Assembly (NCBI RefSeq): GCF_010183535.1 | Contig: NC_071331.1 | Coordinates: 12,648,001 to 12,712,000, forward strand | Origin: Caenorhabditis remanei | Taxonomy: Eukaryota; Nematoda; Chromadorea; Rhabditida; Rhabditidae | DNA length: 64,000 nucleotides | Direction: 5' to 3' | Shown here: positions 54,703 to 64,000 of the stretch, piece after piece | How the letters are laid out: every line of letters begins with the position of its first letter | Numbering within the stretch: position 1 is the first letter of the stretch | Made by a program: the position numbers and the translations under genes | Notes under the pieces: model-generated | The model's database searches: none | The model's input: the letters and a program-made list of their open reading frames with translations, nothing else | Told to the model about the DNA's origin: nothing

Positions 54703-57700
54703 TGATTCTATACAAAACAACTTTGCAATTTGCAGATAAAACTGAAGGACACAATTCTAGTAATAGAGAGAATAAAAGTTAAAAATAAACATTTCTTCTA
54801 GAAAGTTGTTGTGAATAAGAACATAATTAAACAGTAAACTACCGAATGATGTTTTAATAGTTAATTCATAGAAACGGTTTCAAAAACTGATACGTGAAGG
54901 GAGAAAAATATATTCCGTTTTAGCTTGGACAGATTTTTTAACCCTTTCCATTATTTCTTGGAAGATGGTACTTCTTATTTTGTATTACCAAATACTCAGA
55001 CCATAGAATGATAGAATTTAAAAAATTGATATCATCGATATCGAAAAGATTTATGAAATCCGGAATACCAAGAGAAATTTTGAATGAATACAAATAATTG
55101 TAAGATCAGTACGGGAATCGGAAAACCATTAAAACAAGAATTGAAACTCAACAGTTTGAAAAGGAAATGTCAACCGAATAACGGTTAAACCTAAGATCAA
55201 TTTCTCCCCGTAAAGTCCGAAAATCAAAATTACAAAAAAATGAACTCTCTCTTTTATTATTTTCTCGCCTCGAAGTGTGAGAAATAAACAAAGAGCAACA
55301 CCCAAAACATACAGTAACCCAGTCTCTTTTCTTCTTCTTTTTTCTTATTTTTCCCCAAAGTGCGATGTCAATAAAGTAGTGACCTCAATGGTAGGAAAAG
55401 TGCGGGCGCCTTTCAAAAATTGAACTTTTTTCCCATTTTCTTGTTTGAGGAAGTTCAATGAGATAGAAAATGGAAAAAGGAAAAAGTCAAGCACTTTTGC
55501 AAGAAGAAACAGAGAAAAGAGCAAGAGTTCGGGTGTGGCGCTGAAAAAAAACGTAGTTGTTCGCGCACGTTTTGTGCATTCGACCCAATCCGAAAATGGG
55601 GTTTTCTGAAGAAAAGTGAAGAAGGGAAATGGAAGTTGTGACTTGTGTTTTGAATGGCTTCTATGTTTATACAGAAGGTGATAAAGGAGACAAATAGAAA
55701 CATGTTGATTAGGAAGAGGGGAGTACCATTCTTCCGATGGAATCTTTGAAAGACACGGAAAATCGAGAAAGGGAGGAGCGGAGGGTACGGTAGTTTCGTA
55801 GTGTTGAGTGGCAATGATTCAGAGAGTTCGGATTCTGAACGAATCTTAATTGGTTTTAATAACGTTGATTGTCCGCCGCTCCAAATTTCGGCCAGCCTAA
55901 ACTTTAACTTCGTCGGGATAAGAATAAGATGGAAAGTTTTAAACAATTTTGCATCGTTATTTTCGGATTTAACCCGAATTCGGTGGATTCATGAGGTTTT
56001 TTTTTGGTGGTTGAAATGTTTTTAACTGAGATAAATTATGAAAATATATAGCCAAAAGGCCATATTAGAAAAATGTATCGCTTTGGATTGGAGAAATGTT
56101 GAAAGAATATCCGTTTTTCCCAATTTTAAACTTCAATATAATTTGGAAACAGTAATCTAAATCTAAATATAATAAACTAACAACTACCTGAAACAAATGT
56201 CTATTCAAACCTTAAAACCGTTCTCCGATGACTCTTGAAGATCAGAATTGAATAGCTGAACTGATATGTAATAAAGAATCAAAGTTCTCTCCAAAAATGA
56301 TGAAGTTCTCATAGAAAATTGCAAACGACGCCAGCGGAAGTATAGTCTAAACATATCAAAATATCAGTGATTTACTCAATTTCATTACGTTTTTTTGGAG
56401 TTTGATTGACCTCCGAAACTCTGAATATACGTAGAAACTTTTCGACAAGGCAGAACACAAAATACAAAACGAGAAATTCTTTAAAGAGAGTTCATCCTCC
56501 GAGAAAATTATGCTCTAGTGCATACAGACAATGAGAGAATCGAAAAGACGGGAGACGAAAAGTGGGAAGAGTTTGCAAACAAAAGTGAAAGTAAATAGAC
56601 GGAGCAAAGTATCGGGAGATGAAGCTGATCTAGTATGATGTTAGAGGTGGAAAAATACTATTTGGAGTTTCAGGACAGATGAGAGGACTGGGAATGAAGA
56701 ATTTGAAAAACAACAAAGAAATTCTGAAGTGGATGGGGAGATTTAAATTAGATTCTGATCTGTTCAGAATCACAGAAACTATGTTTCTTTTTATGAAACT
56801 AGGTTTATGAACATTTAGAAATTCTCAACTGATTCTCTACAATAAATTTGTTTGAAAATAATCCGCGTTGACTAATTCATCAGTTGCTTCTTACTTATCA
56901 GAACATCCAGACTTCCCAAATTGATTGGTTTAGTGAAGTTCAATGTGTGTACACTTTCCTATCGATTTCGATCACACTGATCATTAGAAAGTCGGTCCCA
57001 ATGGATCATCGTTCGATCATATTTGTATTTCTTTTCCATTTCCACCCGTCGTTTCATTCAATGTCTCTTTGTGCTTTGCTCATATAAAACACCAATGGGA
57101 TCAAAGTCAGAAAAATCGGGATCAAATGAAAAAAGTTGAGTAAATAAGTGGTGTGTAGAACGGTTTCAATGTGTTTCGTATTAAAATATGCATGTTTCGT
57201 TGTGAATTGAACACTCAAAGCTTCGGAGCACATATGGATGAATCTTTCCTTTTTTTGTTGAGACTTTTAGTTAATTAGAATATGGCAAGAGATTATATTA
57301 GTTTCTGGCGACTGTACGCTAATTCTGAAATTCATTTCAAAATATGTTCCGTTTCAAACATACGACAAGAATTCTCAAAGATTTGCCAATTCGTTTGTTC
57401 GCTCGTTTTAGCTCAAATATTGTTTATTTGTTTCCTAACTTCAATTTTACAAAATGTTATAATTCATTCGGACAAAATTCTGATTTTCTTATATAATGTA
57501 TACTCTGTAAGAATCGATCATGGTCAATGTAGGGGCGTAGGGCGGCTAAGTTAGCAACAGCTTTGAAACTTTCAAAAAGAACAGGACAATGATGGAAAAC
57601 TATTGGCAACCTTTTGGAGAAGCAGTTGTGATAAAAAATATTATTATCAAGAATAAAGTTGATGAAAAGCGTCCGATTGTGATCTTACAGGCAAACAACA

Positions 57701-58285
57701 AACATAAATAAATAGTTTCTGAGACAGGTAGACACTTGTCTTAATTAAATTTCAGAGCGTCTTTCGTTTCAGTGACGAACCGACTAATAAATCAAATTTA
57801 ACTGAACCAATATCCAAAACTAGAAACAATTGTAAACATTTTAATCTCATCAAATTTCCGCAGAACTTACTTCTCTACAATTTTCACAAGTTACTTCGTC
57901 AACATAGTTTAGTGTACGTTGGCAGTCCTAATTTTGTCTACTTTTTTATTATTCCGTGACATTACGTCAGCTGACCTGAACGTGGCATGTTTTTAACTAA
58001 AAGTAAACCAGATCAACGATTGAAAGTGATAAGAGTTGGGCGGTCTAACCTCGAATCAGTTCTCACGTTTGAGAGCTTTCGAACTGGTCATCTTCGTCTT
58101 CCCTCCCGTTCCCCCACCGAAAGTTAATTAGTCATTTTTGGATGACGTGGAATCGAAGACGGATAATGTAGGGACTATCGATGAACAACCTTGGGTAATA
58201 AGATATTTAAACGGAATACTCTTCCTCTCGGACTTTCATACGCTTCTACAATACCCGTTTCCCTGGATCATTGAGACATCTTGTT

Positions 58286-58603
58286 GATTCCCAGATTTCT
58301 TCCTAGATGTGGTCTGATCCTATGTGATTGGGAGATAGCTCATTCCTATCGCCTTGATGACCGACATCTTATTCGTTTGATATCAAATTGTTACTCTCAT
58401 GCATTCTGAGAGTTTCAGTTTGTGTCTGACGAGTCTCATGTTGACTGTAAAGTAGGCGAACGCATATGATATTCTTTCAATCACTTTAAATTTTTACTGG
58501 AATCCCAAACTTCTTAGACTCTCAAACTTCCAGATTCCCCAACTCCCATATTCCCAGATTCCCAGATTCTTAGATGTAGTCTGATTCTTGTGATTGGGAG
58601 ATA
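58286..58603. repeat. Direct repeat, about 50 bp, 270 bp apart
   Basis: The sequence gattcccagattt...gtgattgggagata at 58286-58337 recurs at 58557-58603 with several differences. Between them (58500-58570) is an irregular run of short ttcccagatt-type units. Confidence 0.7.
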
Positions 58604-59057
58604 TTCGTTCTGATATCAACTGCTCATGAAATTTTCGTTGGATCTCTTTTGGAATTGTATCCAGGGAGTAAGTTGAGTTTTTTTCCGGAACCGTTTTTGT
58701 TCTTGGTCCCCTATTCTGGAACAGAACAGTTTTTTTATTTTAAAATGTTGCTTGTTTTCTTTTTTCATTGTATCAAATGCCGTAAAACAAAATACCCCAG
58801 ACATGCCGAGGTTGAATAGTCTCAAATGACCTAATTACTGACCCCGCCTCTTCCTACCACAACACACCACAAGATTGTAAAACATCACAAAGAGAGCGGT
58901 CGATTGGAGCTCCGCCTTTTCTTACCAAGGAGGAGGGAAAGAGTGCCGTCATTTCTTCCAATTAAGAAATCGTGAATATATTTCTCATTCTTGATTTATT
59001 CTCTGTCGACTCACTAGTTTCACAATTGGTCTTTTTCTCCAATTGGAGTCATCGAAA

Positions 59058-60749
59058 ATGAACTCAAAGCCGTTATCATATTTATGTCAAAGAAGTGTTA
59101 TGGAACAACTTGATCCAAATTTCAGGTGCGTTTTTCACTGCATAGTTATTCAAAAAACATAAACTATTTACATGCAAGTTGATGACATCTAGTTTTGAGC
59201 TTCCTGTTCCAGTCTGAACATATTTTCTTTCCGCCTTAATTCAATGAAACCATTCTCAGAATCAAGCTCGCTCAACGAGTTCCCTCGCTTCAATCCTTTG
59301 ATCAGCTCACTCCTCTATCTCTCGAATACCTCCGTTTAGATGACAACATAACTGTAGTCAACGACACCAAGTATACTCTAAAAGTGTTTCGAAAGTATCC
59401 AGCCAATTCTCCAATCCCCAGACACCACGTGATAGAAAATAGAGATGGAGGTTCCAATTATGGTATTGATGGACTTGGTTTTCGAGATTTGGAAAAACAG
59501 AACAATCCAGGAGATATAATTTTGGAAGGAGGTCGGACTGATGATCTACAACATCAAAATAGTGCGGATGGAAAGAAAGAATTAGAGAGATTATTAGCGT
59601 ATCATGAAGGAATTCTAGCATCAATTAAATTTACTGTGTCAAGTAGACCGAAGGTTATAGAGCCATCTATTCCTCTAGAACCGATGGGAGACGGCAATGA
59701 CTATGAGGACGACGATGATGACGATGACGACGAGGATGAGGAGTTGTCAGAAACAGAAGAAGATAATTATGATCTGTTTTATCTGGATGATGTGGTACCA
59801 AAGCCGACTTATTGGGAAGAAATTGATCGAATCGAGGTAGGTCAAAACATTAATTTCCTTTTGATTACTTGTCAATTCAGGCCGCTCTTCTTCCATTTCA
59901 TTATAATGGAAGACTCCCATTCGAACCGTTCATTCAGTTTATCATTGAATCTGATTCTGCTAAATCCATGGAATGTTACAAATACACAAAACTTGATAAT
60001 GCAATTAGTCTCCTGAGAAAGAAAATGTTTGGAGGACGGAAAATGATAACCGTAAGATGTCTGGAAATCGGGATGAATTCTGAAATCTTGAGAGTTCCGC
60101 CTAATCTGAAATTCAAAGTAAACGAGTTGAGAATAATGGGATCTCTCGGTGTAACACTTGAAGAATTGGAACCAATTATTGATCCATCTAGTTATCCACT
60201 GGAAATTCTGGAAGCAGGAATTGATGAGCATCAGAGCAAAGTGACTGAAACTGTGGCTAAAAAGTTTGTAATCAACAATAGCAGATTTATATCTCCGGAT
60301 GTCGTTCGGAATTTGAACCATCCGAATGTTCATTTCAAGCTGGATCGATTGAAAGGGTTACAGTTTCCGGGATTGATTTTGAGCTGGATTGCGATGAATA
60401 AGTCTGTTGGAACACGGGTTTCATTCAGTATTTGTCTAGAAGACAAAGCCGCAAAAATCGTAGAAGTTGTTGGGAAAAGAGCTAGAAACGCGATGATGGC
60501 GAACGATAAGAGGTGAGTTGCTTTTAGGAAGTAACTATTTTTATTCAAAATCTCACACAAACTTAAATAAAAAACTCTGCAGATTTTGATAGTTAACACT
60601 TTTTAGGGTTTAAAGATCCAGAAACTAATCGACTCTATTTCAGCTGTGTCACGATTCCAATGACGAACTCATCCGAAATGAAAGTTTACTTCGAGGACTT
60701 GGAAATTGGTCGCATTCTGATAATTGAAGTGGCTCCAGTTAATAATTAA
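59058..60749 (+). CDS. DUF3557 family protein
   Basis: Four exons (59058-59125, 59260-59836, 59881-60512, 60644-60749) give 460 residues. The N-terminus (MNSKPLSYLCQRSVMEQLD, then RIKLAQRVPSLQSFDQLTPL and SLEYLRLDDNITVVNDTKY) matches the plan of Caenorhabditis DUF3557 proteins, with the typical RDGGSNYGIDGLGF, LEKQNNPGD and LERLLAYHE segments following. The middle contains an acidic run (YEDDDDDDDDEDEELSETEED, about residues 179-199), unusual for the family. The C-terminal half (MITVRCLEIGM...LRVPPNLKFKVNELRI) resembles the leucine-rich FTH/F-box-associated region of related nematode proteins. The biochemical function of the family is unknown. Start chosen as the ATG opening the conserved N-terminus. 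A C-terminal exon remnant of a paralogue lies 254 bp downstream. Confidence 0.88.
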
Positions 60750-61570
60750 TCAATCTTTTAAACTTTATTGTTTTCGTATTCGCATTTTATCTTTGTTCTG
60801 AATCTAATCTGTCAATGATTACATATATTTATGATACTTTCATTTATTGCATCCTGGCCATTTGTTGAAACTATTCCTTCTGTAAATTCGCTGTATTCGC
60901 AATTTTTTCTTCACATTTTTCCTTTTCAAAAATAGATTTTCGTTCCGGAAAGGAAGTGATCAATTAATACATTGTTTTAAAATATTAATTTTCTGAATTT
61001 GCTCCGAAGGTCAGTCTGCAAGAGTCATTTTGCGCAATCTGAAAATTGAAGTTGTTCCGGCTAATAAATTATAAAACTTATAATTGTTTTCTGTTGTTCT
61101 TGTTTATCTCATTGACAGATTTCGTCGTAGAAGTACCATCCAAAATATAAGATGACTGATACCGGTACTACATTTTGTTCTGGATTTTTCAAAATCATTA
61201 TACAAGATGGAGAACGATAGATAGTTAGGCGCACAGACTGGAAGACATGTATGGATTTCCCAATTTTTCTTTTTTTGTCAGATAATACTTCATATTGCCC
61301 CCTTACAGTTAAAAAAAATCAGTCTTTCTGAAAAACCAATACTCAAAAAAAAAAAAGTTCACTTTTGAAGAGGTGAAGTTGTTGTCAACTGTACCATGCA
61401 AAGCATTCATTTGACAACTTGAAAGCACTTTAATGACTCTCTACGGTTTTGCCCACAAAACTAGAGTCATTAAATGCTTTTATTATTTCCGGTTTACTAT
61501 ATTTCCCATTTTACCGTGTTAAATTACGTTAAAACTGCTCATTAAGCAAACCACACTCACAATAATTATA
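60750..61570. other. Downstream intergenic with paralogue remnant
   Basis: AT-rich, non-coding except for the remnant at 61003-61074. Confidence 0.5.
61003..61074 (+). pseudogene. Remnant of a DUF3557 paralogue C-terminal exon
   Basis: The frame reads SEGQSARVILRNLKIEVVPANKL then a stop, aligned with the upstream gene's SEMKVYFEDLEIGRILIIEVAPVNN. The DNA is also similar (ctgaaaattgaagttgttcc against ctgataattgaagtggctcc). No other exon of this copy is seen. Confidence 0.6.
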
Positions 61571-62200
61571 TTTGAATGCCCGCGCTAAAGCGCGGGCACC
61601 TACGAAACGAGGGGCACCCACGCAGCCGACCGACTATATAAGGCAGCGGCGCGCGCCCTCTCGAGTTCAGTCCAGTTGTTCAGTAGCGCGGTCGTACAGT
61701 CACAGGCTGTCGTCACGTCCCCTCCCCATTCACGGTGTCCCGTATTGGTTCTGATCCAATCTGTGCCCGATCTATATTCTATTCACTGACAACACTTCTA
61801 CTGCCCCTTCTAATAAGGTGGCAAAATCCCCTCTAATAGGGGTAGAAGGTAAGCCTAAATTATGGCCTAAAAAGTGTGTAAAACCGCTATAATCTTCTCC
61901 CTCATGAAGGGTTTTTCGTATGATTTTTCCCCTTAAAACATCGGGTTTTAATCAATTTTCTCCCGCTAATAACGCGACATTCCAACCCGGAACAACTCTT
62001 CGGCCAAATCATTATGGACCGCTCTTTATACATTGTTCCACTATTTCCTTAATAAATTGGGATTCGTTTACACTTGTGTACTGTTATCTGCTTGCACCGC
62101 TTATCCCCACTTTACCGCTCACAAAACAGACATTCTCTCATAATTCCCCGGAAATGGGTGGGTCCTCCGACGCCCGCTAGACCCCATTGTCCACATGGTG
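61571..62200 (+). mobile_element. GC-rich promoter-like unit, possible LTR
   Basis: Composition changes sharply here. A perfect 8-bp-stem hairpin gcccgcgc taaa gcgcgggc lies at 61578-61597. It is followed by TATATAA at 61635 with GC-rich sequence around it and an initiator-like gttcagtccagttgttcagt. AATAAA is at 62051. This U3-R-U5-like order suggests an LTR ending near 62195, but I found no matching second copy and no convincing tRNA-complementary primer site, so a host promoter is an alternative. Confidence 0.35.
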
Positions 62201-62818
62201 CATACGAACCGGTTCATTTACCTCTAAAAAGGTAGATGATTGGGTTGATTGTCCCAAAAATTCGATTTTTATCGATTTTTTGTGATGACATGATACTAGA
62301 ACCCAGTCGGATGAGTCAGTGTCTGTTTTTAGGTACTTTGGTGGATTTCTGGTAATCAGAAACACTGTGCGAGTCACTGAACCCCCCAATCTAAAAATTT
62401 CGAAGGAATTCTCTTCACAAAACTTGGTGTTGGCGTTGTCCTTCGACGCTGGCATCGGGCGACGTGAATTTCTAGCCAAAAAGGCAAATTTTATGGTACT
62501 CGTGGACTTTCGAATGAAAAAATCACTTGTGCAACAATACTTGCTGAAAAATTGCTTGTATTCATCAATAAAGTACTCGGAACTCCTCCTGGAAACACCG
62601 CTTGTGCTGAAAAACTGGTAAAACCCCTCTCGAATGAGAGAACTATCAGTAATCTGTAAAATTCCACGTCTGGATGTCCGAATTCATGCCTAAAAATGGT
62701 AATTCTGTGACCGATGACGCAAAATACACATAATTTCAGTTGTATTCGGATTTTTACCCCGTAATTTCTGCGGAACGTGCTCAATTTCCACGAAAAATTA
62801 TCTATTTTCGAATTTATA

Positions 62819-62935
62819 ATGAGCAATAACGTTCAAACTCCCGCGGATTACGGTACGCGACTGCAGGGTGTCATTGCGGACCTCGTGGTGTTTGCGGAGA
62901 ATAACAGGCAAAATGATGCAATCGCGTCGGCCTAA
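62819..62935 (+). CDS. Short ORF, 38 aa, after the promoter-like unit
   Basis: ATG at 62819 opens a GC-rich frame (MSNNVQTPADYGTRLQGVIA and on to NDAIASA) ending at 62935. Codon use is unlike the AT-rich flanks and the fragment could be the start of a gag-like protein or a first exon. No homology is recognised. Confidence 0.3.
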   Translation: MSNNVQTPADYGTRLQGVIADLVVFAENNRQNDAIASA

Positions 62936-63046
62936 ATTTTTTTTCCGTTTCCCGCGCTTGTTTCTAGCAAAAATACGTCACTTTTCGTTGCCTTCTCTGA
63001 AAATTTTATTGTTCCATAGTAGAATAATCACATTTAATTTTCAGAA

Positions 63047-63193
63047 ATGCCGAATCACTGTCGGATCAATCACTCATCCATCGAAATGCTCGCAAACGGC
63101 CATGAGCCGAAGGACATTCGATCGAAGACCGCTCATGGTATCATGGAAAAATTCCGTGCGACCGCTACACCTCCATACGAGGAAATTAACTGA
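63047..63193 (+). CDS. Exon-like ORF, 48 aa
   Basis: Directly after an acceptor (tttcag) an ATG opens a 48-codon frame (MPNHCRINHSSIEMLANGHE onward) that stops exactly at a strong GTGAGT donor. A second exon-like block (63882 to the window end) follows a 688-bp AT-rich intron-like stretch and shares cgaagaccgctca with this one. The unit is probably part of a gene or element continuing past the window; which frame is real is unclear. Confidence 0.3.
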   Translation: MPNHCRINHSSIEMLANGHEPKDIRSKTAHGIMEKFRATATPPYEEIN

Positions 63194-63881
63194 GTGAGTC
63201 TTTAATTTTTGTAAAAATTACAAAAAGTTGAGTGAAAAACATTGAAATTCCGACAAAAACCTTCTATATTGGCTAAAAATTAAATTTTGAGCCAAAAACC
63301 TGGCTAAATCAGTCAAGTATGTGAGAAATTCGTCACGAGGACTGTTAAATAGAGCCAATACGTTATTTTATGAAAAAATTAAACAACCATTTGCACAAAA
63401 ATTCGTCGAATATCGATCAAAAACAACGTAAAATCGTTATTTTTCGAGAGAAATCTTCTGAAATTTCTGAAAAACTAAGCGAAACCCGCTGATATGTCAT
63501 CATTTTATCCTCCGGAATCTAGAATTAGGTCGCTCATGAGTTTTCTGATTTATTTTCAGTCAACTCTGGTCGATTTTTGACTATTTTCCCACGAATTTCG
63601 AAAATTTTCGAAAAATTTCGAAAATATGACGACAGCGAAAGGTCAAAGCTTATAGGGAAGCAGCAAGCTGTTTTTGAGCTGAAAACTCCTAAAAATTCAA
63701 GAGTTTCAAGCAAAATCCCAATAAAATCCAAGCAACTTTAATAAAATTTATTAAAAACCGCTTGAATATTCAGAAATTCCCAATAATTCGTGAGAAAAAC
63801 TTAATTCCTTTACGAAATATTCTAGAAAAACAAAGTTTCTCTCATCTGCAACGAGAATGAAATAGAACAATTCTTATTTCC

Positions 63882-64000
63882 AGCTCGTACAACGTCCGCT
63901 CCATACTGCGATTCAGTCTGAGGACTTCAAGGGCACAAGCCCATTGGAACCGAAGACCGCTCAATCGATCAGAGCTACGGACGCCAACAGAAGTTGTTGA
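63882..64000 (+). other. Exon-like block cut by the window edge
   Basis: It follows ttttccag and is GC-richer than the intron-like DNA before it. If spliced from the donor at 63194 in the frame that ends RKLT, the reading stays open to the window end. In the frame of the 63047 ORF it reads LEPKTAQSIRATD, similar to EPKDIRSKTAHGIMEKFRAT in the previous block. Confidence 0.3.

Larger units (their letters stand above)
41245..59057. other. Gene desert with scattered 21U-type motifs
   Basis: Nearly 18 kb without a gene I can support. Open frames in it are mostly shadows of purine/pyrimidine-rich sequence. Coding-like islands are at 42059-42292 (-), 47259-47378 (+) and 48499-48678 (+). A tRNA-like 3' half lies at 46761-46815 (-). 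CTGTTTCA cores are at 43223, 51181 and 54695, with variants at 48130 and 56145. A direct repeat is at 58286-58603. Confidence 0.5.

Noticed and set aside
62196..62215. tggtgcatacgaaccgg as a tRNA primer-binding site
   Set aside because: It begins TGG after CA, but the distance from TTC to the CCA end in the implied tRNA is too short for a normal T stem plus acceptor.
35814..62852. Repeated TACGGTA/TACCGTA heptamers
   Set aside because: Roughly 15 seen where about 8 are expected from base composition; not strong enough and without fixed spacing to anything.
1..64000. CRISPR arrays, bacterial operons, rRNA genes or complete tRNA genes
   Set aside because: None seen by eye; the DNA is plainly eukaryotic. 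A tRNA scan could not be run.

Overview
The window is nematode DNA, almost certainly from a Caenorhabditis species. It is AT-rich, and its genes have many short introns (about 45-70 bp) ending in TTTTCAG. The families present are typical of the genus: a BEL/Pao retroelement, an HNF4-like nuclear receptor, a DUF3557 protein, a chondroitin-proteoglycan-like protein and a phosphoglycolate phosphatase-like protein. All exon models were built by eye from splice signals and frame continuity; no database search was run.

Layout. 1-5689: 3' part of a BEL/Pao LTR retrotransposon (long pol ORF, Thr-rich tail, 3' LTR with TGTCG...CGACA ends). 5690-9561: no convincing gene. 9562-24028: a compact gene block with an unrecognised 441-aa protein (+), RPP30 (-), a small secreted proteoglycan-like protein (+), a HAD phosphatase (+), a fukutin/LicD-like type II membrane protein (-), and two divergently transcribed RING-finger paralogues (- and +). 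24655-28049, with a further exon at 34258-34692 and perhaps a first exon near 41.2 kb: one long nuclear hormone receptor gene (-). From there to 59057 is a gene desert of about 18 kb with a few decayed coding-like islands. 59058-60749: a DUF3557 gene (+), followed by a remnant of a paralogue. 61570-64000: a compositionally different, hairpin-rich unit, possibly the 5' end of another retroelement or gene that runs off the window.

The signal I consider most important is not a protein gene. The octamer CTGTTTCA, the core of the upstream motif of type-1 21U-RNA (piRNA) genes in Caenorhabditis, occurs 18 times by hand count on both strands. Roughly 2.5 would be expected at this base composition. 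In 13 of the 18, a YRNT start signature puts a T exactly 38-40 nt downstream of the core, where chance predicts about 4. Several one-mismatch cores (notably CAGTTTCA and CTGTTTCG) obey the same spacing. The window therefore looks like part of a piRNA cluster, with loci in the desert and inside introns of the protein genes.

Three foldback (inverted-repeat) elements sit in or near genes. The largest, about 1.2 kb, lies in a ligand-binding-domain intron of the nuclear receptor and would make a long hairpin RNA when transcribed.
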